Part shown: one piece after another, positions 44,251-54,263 of the stretch
Position numbering within the stretch: the first letter of the stretch is position 1
Layout: each line of letters begins with the position of its first letter
Assembly: GCF_038630985.1 (NCBI RefSeq)
Contig: NZ_CP152049.1
Location: 7,245,501 to 7,309,500, forward strand
Direction of reading: 5' to 3'
Length of the DNA: 64,000 nucleotides
Origin: Paenibacillus sp. FSL H8-0548
Lineage (GTDB): Bacteria > Bacillota > Bacilli > Paenibacillales > Paenibacillaceae
Notes under the pieces: model-generated
The model's database searches: none
The model's input: only the letters and a program-made list of their open reading frames with translations
Told to the model about the DNA's origin: nothing
Program-made: the position numbers and the translations under genes

Positions 44251-45303
44251 CTAGGGCTGTTTGATTGGGGTGTCACTGCTCGATAGCACCCCTACCTCCT
44301 TAACCTTGTTCACCGCGTATTTATCCGGAAAAACAAGGCTAGCTTCAGGCGTATCCGCATTTAACCAGCTCTTAATCATCGTCTGCACCTTCGTTAAATC
44401 CTCTTCATCGGCGAAATAATACCAGGCTCCGCCATCCTTCAAGCGATGCCCATTTCCTAATAGTGAATGGCTGTAAATGTTACGCTCCTTCGCCTGCAAA
44501 ATCCCTTGGCCTAGATCTACAAGCTGCTGCGGAAGCATATCTGTACTGAAATTATCGCCCATGATGTTCATAAGATCCGGTACCTTTGACCATTGATTCA
44601 TTTGCTTCGCTTTATCCATCAGAAGGTTCAGAAATATTTGATGACGCTCCATACGGCTCATATCACCGCCAGCATCCTCACGGTACCGAACATAATTAAG
44701 CGTATCTTGACCATTATAAGTGTCTTGACCGCCCCTAATGACAAACTTTTCGTGATCAGGATCATCATTTACCATATCCTCTTCAATTGGAAGAGAGATT
44801 CCGCCAAGTGTATCAATTACATTGCGAAAGCCTTCAAAGTTAATAGATGCGTAGTAATGAATAGGCGCGTCAAAAAACTTCGCAACGGTATCCATCGCCA
44901 TTCCCGCTCCTCCGAAAGCAAATGCATGTGTAATCTTATCTTCTCTGCCCCTGCCTACAATTTCCACATACGTATCCCGCGGAATAGAGACCATTAGAAT
45001 ATCTCCATCAGAAGGACGCACAACAGTATAAATCATTGTGTCTGATCGTCCGATTTCTTTGCCGCGCTGATCCACGCCAAGCAGAAGCACAGAGAAAGGA
45101 TCCTGCTCTTTATCTATTGTACTAACTGGAACGGGTTCCCGTCCAACGATTGGTTTATAAGTTTGCTCCAGCTGTTTTTCCACATGGCCTTGAAGGAACC
45201 AATCAAACCCAAGCATCGTTAAAGCAGTGCGGTTAAAGAAAACCACGGCGAGAAGGATAAGCACTACGGATGACGAGAGGTATATCCATTTACGTCTATT
45301 CAT
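44251..45303 (-). CDS. LytR-CpsA-Psr family cell-wall glycopolymer ligase
   Basis: A 350-residue LCP protein. One N-terminal TM helix (about 5-25) precedes the LCP catalytic domain (about 70-270). Family motifs are GRSDTMIYTVV, VSIPRDTYVEI and the arginine-containing NYVRYREDAGGDMSRMERHQ. LCP enzymes attach teichoic acids or other polymers from lipid carriers to peptidoglycan. In an SLH-protein-bearing host they may also attach the secondary wall polymer that SLH domains bind. The ribosome site is weak (AGGGGCAG). Confidence 0.94.
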   Translation of the reverse strand: MNRRKWIYLSSSVVLILLAVVFFNRTALTMLGFDWFLQGHVEKQLEQTYKPIVGREPVPVSTIDKEQDPFSVLLLGVDQRGKEIGRSDTMIYTVVRPSDGDILMVSIPRDTYVEIVGRGREDKITHAFAFGGAGMAMDTVAKFFDAPIHYYASINFEGFRNVIDTLGGISLPIEEDMVNDDPDHEKFVIRGGQDTYNGQDTLNYVRYREDAGGDMSRMERHQIFLNLLMDKAKQMNQWSKVPDLMNIMGDNFSTDMLPQQLVDLGQGILQAKERNIYSHSLLGNGHRLKDGGAWYYFADEEDLTKVQTMIKSWLNADTPEASLVFPDKYAVNKVKEVGVLSSSDTPIKQP

Positions 45304-45420
45304 AATATGAGACTGCCCCTAACTGAAATATGGTTTTATTATTACATCCTCTCATTTTAAACGAAAATAGTTTAGAACAGGTTACAAAACTTTTACAATG
45401 AATTTCTTCCTTTTTTTAAA

Positions 45421-45520
45421 ATATAGAAAGTAAATCATTTCGCCTTACTATCTCTATATTTCTCCGGAATGAAACGCGCAGCGCCGCCAAAAGAAGGCGA
45501 CAGCCGTTTCACCTTAATAT
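45421..45520 (+). ncRNA. Conserved leader-like element, copy 2 (unknown class)
   Basis: ATATAGAAAGTAAATCATTT then CGCC, a variable hairpin (GAAACG / CGTTTC and GCCGCC / GGCG can pair), and GACAGCCGTTTCACCTTAAT. It matches the blocks at 27569-27629 and is likewise upstream of a small plus-strand gene, ending 83 bases before its start. Confidence 0.4.
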
Positions 45521-45603
45521 TTTTTCAAAATAAAAAAGGTCTATTAGCATTTTGTGACGAATACAATCATTGCAAGTATATGTATAAAGAAAGGATGATT
45601 CTT

Positions 45604-45960
45604 TTGGACCAGCCTCCAACTATACAACCAGACAAATCATCAACCGGTCTAGACCCGAAGGTAGCGGGCTTGCTTTGCTATCTTGGGGGCTTTATAACCG
45701 GCATCATATTTTTAGTGCTGGAGAAACAGAGCCGATTCGTTAGATTGCACGCTGTTCAATCGATTGTCGTAAGCGTAGCATTGATCGTGATTAGTATTTT
45801 CCTTGGATTTATCCCTATACTCGGGTGGCTCCTTGGCGCTCTGCTTTCATTAGCCAGCTTTGTCCTATGGATTGGACTCATGCTGCTAACACTGCAAGGC
45901 AAGCTAAGCAAGCTGCCCGTCATTGGCGATTGGTCCGAGCAGCAGGCTAATAAGTTTTAA
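45604..45960 (+). CDS. DUF4870-family small membrane protein
   Basis: A 118-residue protein. TTG 45604 was chosen because AAAGGATG lies 6-8 bases upstream; earlier in-frame starts fall inside the conserved leader element. After a polar N-terminus come TM segments (VAGLLCYLGGFITGIIFLVL, SIVVSVALIVISIFLGFIPI and a third), with the FVRLHAVQSI motif typical of DUF4870/YtxF-type proteins. Function is unknown. It stands alone with a terminator. Confidence 0.8.
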   Translation: MDQPPTIQPDKSSTGLDPKVAGLLCYLGGFITGIIFLVLEKQSRFVRLHAVQSIVVSVALIVISIFLGFIPILGWLLGALLSLASFVLWIGLMLLTLQGKLSKLPVIGDWSEQQANKF

Positions 45961-45971
45961 AATGTCTAGTA

Positions 45972-46001
45972 AAAAAGAACGGCCGAGTGCCGTTCTTTTT
46001 T
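45972..46001 (+). terminator. Terminator of the DUF4870 gene
   Basis: AAAGAACGGC / GCCGTTCTTT with a six-T tail, 12 bases beyond the stop codon. The following 220 bases to the next gene hold nothing recognisable. Confidence 0.9.
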
Positions 46002-46223
46002 ACTTTTCAGAACAAGTTCATATGAACTATTCATAAAACCATACTGATGATCCCGTAAAACTGAGATATTGGCTAATATTGATCTGCCAGCCTCTCCAAA
46101 TCAGTTTAATTGAGCTAATTGCGCCTTTAATCACTTAAACAGCGGTTTGATGAATTTCCTGAAAGTTCGTACTATTAAGAGAATCAAATAAAATTTGAAT
46201 AAGAAGGATTGTGAATATTCATT

Positions 46224-47543
46224 ATGGGTATAGGATTTAATCTATTTTTAGTTGCTTTGCTAGTTGTGTTAACCGCTTTTTTCGTAGCTACTGAGTTTGC
46301 CATCATCAAGCTTCGTTCCAGTCGCGTCGATCAATTAGTCGTTGAGGGCAAAAAAAACGCACTTGCCGTTCAACGAGTAATAAGCAATTTGGATGGTTAC
46401 CTATCCGCATGTCAGCTCGGCATCACGATTACAGCACTCGGACTAGGTTGGCTTGGAGAGCCTACCGTTGAGAAACTGCTGCTCCCTCTATTCGATAAGT
46501 GGAATATGAATAGCGATATCAGTCATATTTTATCGTTTCTAATCGCGTTTATAGGAGTTACCTTTATTCACGTCGTTATCGGTGAGCTTGCTCCCAAGAG
46601 CATCGCCATTCAAAAGGCAGAGCTCGTCAGCTTCGCTATTGTAAAGCCAATTATTTTTTTCTATAAAGTTATGTACCCGTTTATCTGGGTATTAAACGGC
46701 TCTGCGAATGCTTTAGTTCGCTTATTAGGCTTAAAGCCTACCAATGAGCATGAGAATGCCCATACTGAGGAAGAAATTCAAATTATTTTGACCGACAGCT
46801 TAGAAAGCGGGAAAATTAACAATACGGAATATGGCTATGTAAACCGGATTTTTGCCTTTGATGAAATTTTGGCGAAAGAAATTATGGTTCCGCGTATGGA
46901 TATGACCGTCTTATATAAGAACAACACGCTCCAGGAAAATATGGCTATCATTCGCAAGGAACAATACACTCGTTTCCCGGTAGCTGGCGACAGCAAAGAT
47001 AATATTGTCGGAATGATCAATACGAAGCAGTTATTTCTACAGTATCAGGAAAACAAAGATATTGATCTGCAAACGCTCATTCAACCAGTCATGTCTGTCT
47101 CTGAGGTATTGCCGGTCAAGACGCTGCTGACAAGAATGCAACAGGAGCGAGTACACTTTGCGATTGTAGTCGATGAATACGGCGGTACATCTGGGCTTGT
47201 GACCATTGAGGATATTTTGGAAGAAATCGTTGGCGATATTAGAGATGAATTTGATGCGGATGAACGCAAGAACATTGACAAGCTATCAGAAACCTCGTAT
47301 TTGCTGGATGGCAAAGTATCGCTCACAGAGCTTGGTGATTTGATTGGTTCCGAACTTACGCATGAAGAGGTTGATACGATTGGCGGCTGGTTGTTCAGTG
47401 AAATGGAAGAGCCTAAGCCTGGCAAGCAATTCAGCTTTCAAAATCTAATCTTTACTGTTCGCGAAGTAAGCAAGCATCGAATTAACAAGGTTGAGCTTAC
47501 GATAACGTCGCCAATTCCTCTACTCAAAACAGAAGCTGGATGA
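46224..47543 (+). CDS. CNNM/CorC-HlyC family transporter-like protein
   Basis: A 439-residue hemolysin C-type protein. An N-terminal CNNM (DUF21) membrane domain (about 1-190; ATEFAIIKLRSSRVDQLVVE, then SACQLGITITALGLGWLGEP) precedes two CBS motifs (about 205-330; IMVPRMDMTVL, FAIVVDEYGGTSGLVTIEDI) and a CorC_HlyC domain (about 345-435). Relatives mediate Mg2+ or Co2+ efflux or are needed for membrane ion homeostasis; the older hemolysin label is historical. GAAGGATTGTG lies before ATG 46224. A perfect terminator follows at 47617. Confidence 0.92.
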   Translation: MGIGFNLFLVALLVVLTAFFVATEFAIIKLRSSRVDQLVVEGKKNALAVQRVISNLDGYLSACQLGITITALGLGWLGEPTVEKLLLPLFDKWNMNSDISHILSFLIAFIGVTFIHVVIGELAPKSIAIQKAELVSFAIVKPIIFFYKVMYPFIWVLNGSANALVRLLGLKPTNEHENAHTEEEIQIILTDSLESGKINNTEYGYVNRIFAFDEILAKEIMVPRMDMTVLYKNNTLQENMAIIRKEQYTRFPVAGDSKDNIVGMINTKQLFLQYQENKDIDLQTLIQPVMSVSEVLPVKTLLTRMQQERVHFAIVVDEYGGTSGLVTIEDILEEIVGDIRDEFDADERKNIDKLSETSYLLDGKVSLTELGDLIGSELTHEEVDTIGGWLFSEMEEPKPGKQFSFQNLIFTVREVSKHRINKVELTITSPIPLLKTEAG

Positions 47544-47616
47544 GCGTAATTTTTTATAAATACATTTTGTATGCACAAGAAGTTTCTCGCAAAAATATAG
47601 GCGGAGTATAAGTTGA

Positions 47617-47652
47617 ACAAGGACGGTGTCTTCAGGCACCGTCCTTGTTTTT
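47617..47652 (+). terminator. Terminator of the CorC-like gene
   Basis: ACAAGGACGGTG / CACCGTCCTTGT is a 12-bp perfect stem with a TTTTTG tail, 73 bases past the stop codon. Confidence 0.9.
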
Positions 47653-47718
47653 GTTTACAACGTATGCTGCTCGTTATTCAGGGAACGCTAACCAAAAAGG
47701 TTAAGGGAGAGATTTCTG

Positions 47719-47941
47719 ATGTTAAACAACATATTTTTCGGGTTCATCATTCCTTGGCTGGCAGCCCTATTCCTCATTCGCAAAAGTCCAAAAACGATAC
47801 TGCTGATATTCCCCATCGGCTCTGTAGCCTCAATCCTACGGTAACGGCTGGAATATCGGGTTTACCTTTCTGTCCTACTTGCTTGCATACGGCATCGTAT
47901 ACCTGTATAACAAGCTGCTCTTGCGTTTCCGCTTATTATAG
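47719..47941 (+). pseudogene. Small membrane protein gene with one frameshift
   Basis: AAGGGAGAGATTTCTG precedes ATG 47719, which opens MLNNIFFGFIIPWLAALFLI and FPIGSVASI before a stop near 47844. A one-base shift continues as YGNGWNIGFTFLSYLLAYGI and VYLYNKLLLRFRLL to a stop at 47941. The two halves make a credible two-TM protein of about 73 residues. It may be a pseudogene, a sequencing error or, least likely, programmed frameshifting. Its end overlaps the 3' end of the AI-2E-type gene by 6 bases. Confidence 0.6.
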
Positions 47942-49093
47942 GAGCTGATCGCTGTTGTACTTCTTTTTATAAAGAGAAGAATTATTTTCAAACCATACAA
48001 ACAGATGAATGACAACAACCTTAATAACCGCATATCCGGGTACTGCCAATACGATTCCTACAAGACCAAATAAATTGCCTGCTGTTAAAATAACGAAAAT
48101 GATCGTAATCGGATGAACTCGCAAGCTTTTGCCCATAATTTGTGGAGAAATAAATTTACCTTCAATAAACTGAACAATTGTCCAAATGATAATCATCTTT
48201 AACAGCATCACCGGTGATGTTACCATAGCTACAACAAGTGCAGGTGTAATGGCAATCGCCGGGCCCAAATAGGGGATAATGCTCGTACACGCAGCGACAA
48301 GAGCAAGTACAAGAGAGTACTCCAGGCCGATGATTAAATAGCCAATGTATAACAAAATACCGATACAAAAACTCACTATAATTTGTCCTCTAATATAGCT
48401 GCTGATTTGACCATTCATTTCCGCCATAATTCGTTTCGTCTGTGGCTGTACCTGACCAGGCAGAAACCTGACAATCGCCTGCGGCAAGTGCTTTCCGTCC
48501 TTTAACAAATAAAACAAAATAAATGGCAGCAGCAGAATCGCGAGAACAATTTCCTTAAGCGCCCCAACAAATGAGCCGAGACTCAATAGCGTACTATTTA
48601 GCAATGATGTTGCTTTCTCCGTTATATTGCCTGTTAGCTCGGCAGGGTTTAAGTTAAACCACTCCTGAACTTGAAGAAAACCTGCGCTGCCCATAAAATC
48701 CTCAAATATATGGCGGAGCTGCTCACCGTATTTAGGGAAATTATTAACGAAGCTCACGGCTTGATCACTTAGAAGCGGAATTACCGCAACGAGTAGTATC
48801 GTAATTAAACCTGCTGCAATCATAAATAATACAATAATCGAATAGATTCTATTCACCTTTCTCCGCTCTAGAAAATCAACAACAGGGTTCAGCAAATAAT
48901 AAGCGATTCCCGCTAGTATGACCGGTAGAACTAGAGTCTTGAGCAAAATAGTAAATGGTGTGAAAATATATGAAATTTTTGTTATCACCATAATATTGAG
49001 CCCAACAAGCAGCAAAACGAGCAGAAACAAGACAAACTTATTGTTCAAAATAAATTGCTTGAACCGCTCAGTTCCCGTTTTAGTATTTTCCAT
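47936..49093 (-). CDS. AI-2E family transporter (PerM-like)
   Basis: A 385-residue membrane protein of the AI-2E/YtvI type, with about eight TM segments, and the family motifs YLLNPVVDFLERRKVNR near 70, FILFYLLKDG about 195, and LGPAIAITPALVVAMVTSPV about 272. Despite the name, relatives include export of autoinducer, Na+/H+ exchange and sporulation-associated permeases, so the substrate is not predictable. GAGAGGACATTGTT precedes the start. Confidence 0.9.
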   Translation of the reverse strand: MENTKTGTERFKQFILNNKFVLFLLVLLLVGLNIMVITKISYIFTPFTILLKTLVLPVILAGIAYYLLNPVVDFLERRKVNRIYSIIVLFMIAAGLITILLVAVIPLLSDQAVSFVNNFPKYGEQLRHIFEDFMGSAGFLQVQEWFNLNPAELTGNITEKATSLLNSTLLSLGSFVGALKEIVLAILLLPFILFYLLKDGKHLPQAIVRFLPGQVQPQTKRIMAEMNGQISSYIRGQIIVSFCIGILLYIGYLIIGLEYSLVLALVAACTSIIPYLGPAIAITPALVVAMVTSPVMLLKMIIIWTIVQFIEGKFISPQIMGKSLRVHPITIIFVILTAGNLFGLVGIVLAVPGYAVIKVVVIHLFVWFENNSSLYKKKYNSDQLL

Positions 49094-49265
49094 AACAATG
49101 TCCTCTCTTCTTCACATGCATCTGTTTTTTTACTTATTGTAGCATTTCTATAAATATAAACGCTAATCATCGGCTAACAACCAGCCCTTAATTCGTCAGA
49201 TGTATTTTGGAGGGCGAGCTTACTTATCTAATCCGAAAATGCCCTCTGGAGCTGTTAGTACCCTA

Positions 49266-49854
49266 TTAACCATCAATTTCGGTACTGTTTTGATTTACTA
49301 AAGAGTCGTTCAACTTCTCAATTATTTCAATACTCCCATCGGGTCTATAACCCAATATATCGAATTGCTCACCTTTAATTTCATCAACAAATACATAAAA
49401 TAATTTAAAATGTTTTTCCACTTCAATTATTGTTGCTTGCCTCGTTATACCTGCAGTATTATCCTGAATCGAAATTCTCGTAATATCAGGACTTTGAACA
49501 ACTCCATATATAAGCGGTAATGGGGAATCAACCCCTGTTCTTTCATTGCCCTTCTCTAAATATTGAGCTTTTAAGCTTACACTCCTAGCTTTATCCGTTT
49601 CGAGACCCAATACAATATCGCTTGAACCAAAACTTCCTCCGTTTACCCAAGTCCAGCCTCTTGTTGTTAATTTCACATATTCTGCACCCAAATTTATTGT
49701 AGAATATAAATCCATCGCCCCGCACTTTTTCAATGGCAGATATTGCTGTTGAGCTATGTTTCTGTATTTTTTCGTTTTCATATACTGGAAGTCCAAGACC
49801 AATGACTACAATGAGAATTAACATTAAGCTCATTCTTAATGATACCCTCTGCAT
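49266..49854 (-). pseudogene. Secreted/membrane-anchored hypothetical protein with frameshift
   Basis: From ATG 49854 (GAGAGGAAACTAAT upstream) the frame reads MQRVSLRMSLMLILIVVIGL, a signal or TM segment, then ISAIEKVRG. Near 49720 at a CGGGGCG run the frame must change to continue as MDLYSTINLGAEYVKLTTRG and SFGSSDIVLGLETDKARSVS to a stop at 49266. The joined product would be about 195 residues. I do not recognise the family. The frameshift in a G run could be a real mutation, slippage-based phase variation or a sequence error. Confidence 0.55.
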
Positions 49855-49898
49855 ATTAGTTTCCTCTCTTCTTATACAATGTCTTAAAAACGCAGAAA

Positions 49899-49919
49899 GA
49901 GCCCGCTGTTGGCAGGCTC
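49899..49919. repeat. Duplicated hairpin GAGCCcGC-GCaGGCTC, copy 1
   Basis: AGAGCCCGCTGTTGGCAGGC followed by TCCTCCG is identical here and at 59791-59817. The stem is GAGCCCGC / GCAGGCTC. On the minus strand here it is followed by TTTCTGCGTTTTT. Confidence 0.6.
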
Positions 49920-50116
49920 CTCCGTTGTTGAAAATGTAATTTTTAATATGCTTAATCTAAAGTATATTATTACTTTTGTCAAATGACCTCTAACGTCCAA
50001 TAGTATTAATGCAACTTACGTTCCTGCTGTTCATTCAATGTTTGATTGTCGAATATTATAACCAATTTAAGCCATACTACTCTTAAGTGACAAATGAAAT
50101 TTTAAAGGAGAACTCC

Positions 50117-51556
50117 ATGAGAAACTTCAATAGTCAATTAAAACACGCCTTTGAATATATAGAGCAAGAACTCGGATATAGTTCAGATCTTTCCGTCAGA
50201 GAGTGTCAAATCGGAACTGAAAAACTACCTACTTTGATCATATGGATAGATGGACTGATTAACAAACAAAACTTAAATGAAAATATCATTTCACCGCTTT
50301 TAAACGGCAGCAGACAGATAAATATTCTTGATCAAGATGAGGAAACAGTAAGATTTATTAGTAATTCTTTAATAACAACGACCGAAGTCTTACATATATC
50401 AACCAATGAAAAGTTAATTCCTTTACTCATAAATGGGTGGTCAATTGTAATTATAGAGGGAATTGATCTCATGATTGCTGCAAATACACAAGGTTTAGAG
50501 ACTCGAAATATTGATGAACCTGCTTCAGCAAGTGTTATTCGTGGACCAAGAGATGGTTTTGTGGAATCAATTGATGTAAATATCTCTCTAATCCGTCGTC
50601 GTGTGAGAAATAAAATGGTTCGAGTTGAGAATCATTGCATCGGTAATATCTCTAATACAAAAATTGCAATGATGTACCTTCATAATCGGGCACATCCAGA
50701 TACTGTTCTAGAAATCCGGAAGCGGCTTGAGCACATTGACATCGATGCCATATTAGAATCGCAGTATATTGAGGACTTAATTAAAGATAGCCCCTATTCT
50801 TTCTTCCCAACCGTATATAGTACTGAGCGACCAGATGATGTTGCAGGTGCAATTCTTGAAGGGCGAGTAGCCATTATTGTTGATGGTACTCCATTTGCGT
50901 TAGTCCTTCCCTGCACACTTTTTCATCTACTTAAAACAACTGAAGATTTATATTTAGCTTATCCTATTGCAACATTCATACGTTGGCTTCGATTCACAGG
51001 TTTTTTAATTACGTTATTATTGCCAGCATCTTATTTAGGGGTGCTCACTTATCATCCTGAAATGTTACCCCCCCAACTTTTAAGCAGTATTCTTTCAGCT
51101 CGAGATGGCGTTCCATTTCCACTACTTATGGAAACTTTTCTTATGGAATTGACTTTTGAAGGTTTGAGGGAAGCCAGCATTCGAATGCCAAAATCCATTG
51201 GTTCGGCAATTAGCATTGTTGGAGCCTTGGTTATTGGGGAATCAGCGGTTAAAGCAGGGATTATTTCATCACCTTCAGTAATTGTAGTGGCGGGAACCGC
51301 AATTGCCTCATTTACAATCCCGTCCATTTCTTTATCAGCCACTATTCGTTTACTGCGCTTTGTTATGATTATTTTAGCTTCCTTTCTAGGACTGTATGGA
51401 ATTATGATCGGTTTGTTCTTATTAGGAATTCACCTTACATCTATTAAATCAGTGGGTATGCCATACCTCGCTCCATTTGCACCCTTTAAGCCTAAAGAAG
51501 CCATAGGAACATTCGTTCGCATACCATGGTTTACTCTTCGAAAAAAACACAAATAA
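50117..51556 (+). CDS. Spore germination protein, GerKA/GerAA-like subunit (second operon)
   Basis: A 479-residue A subunit. ATG 50117 was chosen for AAAGGAGAACTCC directly upstream. The N-terminal soluble half carries GPRDGFVESIDVNISLIRRR, the canonical signature. The C-terminal half has TM segments with MELTFEGLREASIRMPKSIG and SAISIVGALVIGESAVKAGI. It is only moderately similar to the A subunit at 1841 and its gene is more AT-rich. Operon order here is A-C-B, without a D subunit. Confidence 0.94.
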   Translation: MRNFNSQLKHAFEYIEQELGYSSDLSVRECQIGTEKLPTLIIWIDGLINKQNLNENIISPLLNGSRQINILDQDEETVRFISNSLITTTEVLHISTNEKLIPLLINGWSIVIIEGIDLMIAANTQGLETRNIDEPASASVIRGPRDGFVESIDVNISLIRRRVRNKMVRVENHCIGNISNTKIAMMYLHNRAHPDTVLEIRKRLEHIDIDAILESQYIEDLIKDSPYSFFPTVYSTERPDDVAGAILEGRVAIIVDGTPFALVLPCTLFHLLKTTEDLYLAYPIATFIRWLRFTGFLITLLLPASYLGVLTYHPEMLPPQLLSSILSARDGVPFPLLMETFLMELTFEGLREASIRMPKSIGSAISIVGALVIGESAVKAGIISSPSVIVVAGTAIASFTIPSISLSATIRLLRFVMIILASFLGLYGIMIGLFLLGIHLTSIKSVGMPYLAPFAPFKPKEAIGTFVRIPWFTLRKKHK

Positions 51557-51582
51557 CATATAAGACTCAGGGAGGTTCATCC

Positions 51583-52752
51583 GTGGTTATCCGTTATTTC
51601 AAATGCTTCTTTGCAGTTACCATAACAATAATATTAAGCGGATGCTGGAGTCAAATTAATTTCGATCAAATTACTGTAGTGTCAGCTATAGGTTTAGATT
51701 TAAATGAAGATAAAAAATTACAGGTTTCCGTCCAGCTTGTTAATCCGACTCTCCCAGTTGCAGCTGGGGGAGCTACTCAGCAACGTAGGGCTGTTGCCGT
51801 TTATTCCGCAACTGGAAATACAATTCACGAAGCCATAGAAGTTATAAAAAAACATTCTAAAAAAGACTTGTTTTTTTCTCAAACTAGAGTGATTCTTCTC
51901 AGCGAAAAACTAGCTAGAAATGGACTCAAAGATATTGTTGATTACTTTTGGAGAGAGCCTAACCAAAATTTTAATAGTTGGGTACTCGTTTCTGACATTT
52001 CCGCAATTAATACTCTAAGCAATTCTAAGGAACTCCTTTCCGTTTCTGCAGATGAATGGAAGGCCTATTTGAAAGATAAAACAAACATAACTGCACGTGG
52101 TGGAATTGAATTATACGAATTTTTATCGCGGTTGGATCAATCCAGTTACGAGGCTGTGGCCCCTGGTTTATTACCTTATTCAACGAATTCAAATCAAATG
52201 ATAATGGAAATCGGGCAGCTTGCTGTTTTTAATGGCTATAAAATGTCGGGCTGGCTTTCATCAGATGAGAGTCGAATAGTTAATTGGCTTTCTCACTCAA
52301 CCAAAACTGGAGTCATACAAGTCAAAATAATGAAGGATGAGTACATAGATTTTGATTTAAAAAACATTCATATTAAAATGACTCCACAATTTCAAAACGG
52401 ACAATTAATTATGAAAACTCAGATGAAATGTGACGCGCACATAAAAACTTCTACAAAAGAACTAGATTTATCCTCCAAAAAGATATCTCATACTATTGAA
52501 ACAAAATTAAACCAATACCTGGAGAAAGAAATTAAAAAAACATTACATAAAATATTTGTTTCTTATCAGAGTGATGTAGTCGGCTTTGGAGAAGTCGTTC
52601 ATCGTTCTTATCCCGACAAATGGAAATCACTTGGAGCAAAATGGGAATCAGAGATGAAATCAATTAAAATCACTGTCAGCACTGAAGCTCATTTAACAAA
52701 ATCAGGTTTGCTTATAGATGGCATAATAAAAAAGGACGACCGAAATGATTAA
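51583..52752 (+). CDS. Spore germination lipoprotein, Ger(x)C family (second operon)
   Basis: A 389-residue C subunit. GTG 51583 was chosen because CAGGGAGG lies about 9 bases upstream; the longer frame overlaps the A subunit and lacks a ribosome site. VVIRYFKCFFAVTITIILSG leads into a lipobox Cys (ILSGC), then WSQINFDQITVVSAIGLDLN. The 3' end overlaps the B subunit by 8 bases. Confidence 0.93.
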   Translation: MVIRYFKCFFAVTITIILSGCWSQINFDQITVVSAIGLDLNEDKKLQVSVQLVNPTLPVAAGGATQQRRAVAVYSATGNTIHEAIEVIKKHSKKDLFFSQTRVILLSEKLARNGLKDIVDYFWREPNQNFNSWVLVSDISAINTLSNSKELLSVSADEWKAYLKDKTNITARGGIELYEFLSRLDQSSYEAVAPGLLPYSTNSNQMIMEIGQLAVFNGYKMSGWLSSDESRIVNWLSHSTKTGVIQVKIMKDEYIDFDLKNIHIKMTPQFQNGQLIMKTQMKCDAHIKTSTKELDLSSKKISHTIETKLNQYLEKEIKKTLHKIFVSYQSDVVGFGEVVHRSYPDKWKSLGAKWESEMKSIKITVSTEAHLTKSGLLIDGIIKKDDRND

Positions 52753-53836
52753 AAATAAAATTTCGAATGGACAATTCTTTTTTATCATATTTGTGGCAAT
52801 AGCATCTCTCTGTTTCTTTTCTGTCCCAAGCCAGCTCGTAGGAAAAGTAAAACAGGACCTTTGGCTATCTATGACTTTAGGTACAATCATTGATATTTGT
52901 GTTGCTTCTATACTTTATTGGCTAGGGTTAAAACACCGCAATCAATCTTTAGTTGAATATACCAATGAAATAATGGGCTTTCTAGGAAGAATCATCAATT
53001 TAATTTTTCTGCTATTTTTTCTAGTTGTCATTATCACAGCTATGTGGATATTTTGCGACTTTTTGTCGAGATCATTTATGCCAGATACCCCTCGAATTGT
53101 GTTCTCAATAACCATGACTCTTTGTGCAGGGTCAGCCGCTGGGAAAGGTATTGAGTCCATTGCCCGCCTGAGTCAGATTATAGGTGTATTGGTATTACTG
53201 ACATCACTTATCTTGTTTGCCAGCTCAATCCCTTATTTTCATATTGGATATTTATTTCCTCAATTTGAGAATGGTTTCATGCCTGCTTTAAATGGGGCCA
53301 TTTATCCAGGAAGCTGGTTTGGGATTTGTATTATCATGGGAATGCTTATGCCGCATATGAAGACACCTGAGAAAACACTTCAAGTGAAAATTTCTGCAGT
53401 TATTCTAGGTGCTTTTATCATGACGCTTTACCTTTTGTATAGTATTGCTGTTATGGGACCCTTTATGGCCGGACAATTCGAAAATCCTATCTATATCCTA
53501 TCTAGAGTTTCTCAATTTATTATTTTTGAACGAATTGAAGTATTACTTCTTCTCATTTTCATTTCTGGCTCGTTTATTACAATTTCGACATTATTTTATT
53601 CATTAACCGTTGGCACAGCACAACTTTTTAAAAACCGTTCCCACAAAAAATGGATATTCATTTTCGGGGCTGTCATTATTTTCAGTCCAGTATTTCCATA
53701 TAGCCAAGATAGCTACATCGTTGATAAATATTTAAGTTATTGGTTTCCTTATGTCGCATTATCGATAGAAGGCGGGTTAACAACACTTATCTTTCTGGTG
53801 GCTTTGATAAAACTAGCACTTAAGAATAAATCATGA
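52745..53836 (+). CDS. Spore germination protein, GerKB/GerAB-like permease (second operon)
   Basis: A 363-residue APC-type spore permease with about ten TM segments (FFIIFVAIASLCFFSVPSQL at the start; FWLPYVALSIEGG-like tail near 340). It is the last gene of the A-C-B operon and completes a second germinant receptor, presumably with a different germinant specificity from the receptor at 464-4534. It converges on mrpG with 55 bases between; no clear terminator was seen. Confidence 0.93.
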   Translation: MIKNKISNGQFFFIIFVAIASLCFFSVPSQLVGKVKQDLWLSMTLGTIIDICVASILYWLGLKHRNQSLVEYTNEIMGFLGRIINLIFLLFFLVVIITAMWIFCDFLSRSFMPDTPRIVFSITMTLCAGSAAGKGIESIARLSQIIGVLVLLTSLILFASSIPYFHIGYLFPQFENGFMPALNGAIYPGSWFGICIIMGMLMPHMKTPEKTLQVKISAVILGAFIMTLYLLYSIAVMGPFMAGQFENPIYILSRVSQFIIFERIEVLLLLIFISGSFITISTLFYSLTVGTAQLFKNRSHKKWIFIFGAVIIFSPVFPYSQDSYIVDKYLSYWFPYVALSIEGGLTTLIFLVALIKLALKNKS

Positions 53837-53891
53837 ACTATGGTAATGACTATTTGATATTGAATAAAGGATTGGTTAAACTCATGAATTC

Positions 53892-54263
53892 TTACATTCG
53901 TTGTTCTTTTTTCAGAGCATCCTTCAAATCATCCTGCGTGCTGTCCACCCATAATGCAACGCCGGACCGATACGCAGCCCTTCCGTTCAAATGACCAGCT
54001 ACCGGCGCTGTTATGAATACGAACACGATGCCAAGTAGCAGCTTAGCGCTTGAATGCTCCAAATAAAACATAAAATAGAGAAATGTACCGATTAAAATAA
54101 GCAAAACGCCTAGCGTCGCGCTTTTAGTGGCTGCATGTGATCTTAAGTAAACATCTGGCAGCCTTATAAGACCAAATGCACTTAGTGCGCTAATTAGTGA
54201 ACCAAACAAGATAACCAATCCAAGGAGCAGTTCTCCTAGCTTACTTATCATCTCCATGCTCAA
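53892..54263 (-). CDS. mrpG: Na+/H+ antiporter subunit MrpG
   Basis: A 123-residue MnhG/PhaG-family subunit with three TM helices and the conserved FGLIRLPDVYLRSHAATKSA segment. It is the last gene of the mrp operon and overlaps mrpF by 23 bases. The Mrp complex exports Na+ in exchange for protons at alkaline pH. Confidence 0.95.
   Translation of the reverse strand: MSMEMISKLGELLLGLVILFGSLISALSAFGLIRLPDVYLRSHAATKSATLGVLLILIGTFLYFMFYLEHSSAKLLLGIVFVFITAPVAGHLNGRAAYRSGVALWVDSTQDDLKDALKKEQRM

Noticed and set aside
45469..45603. N-terminal 45-residue extension of the DUF4870 protein
   Set aside because: It covers the conserved leader element, and the AAAGGA site points to TTG 45604.
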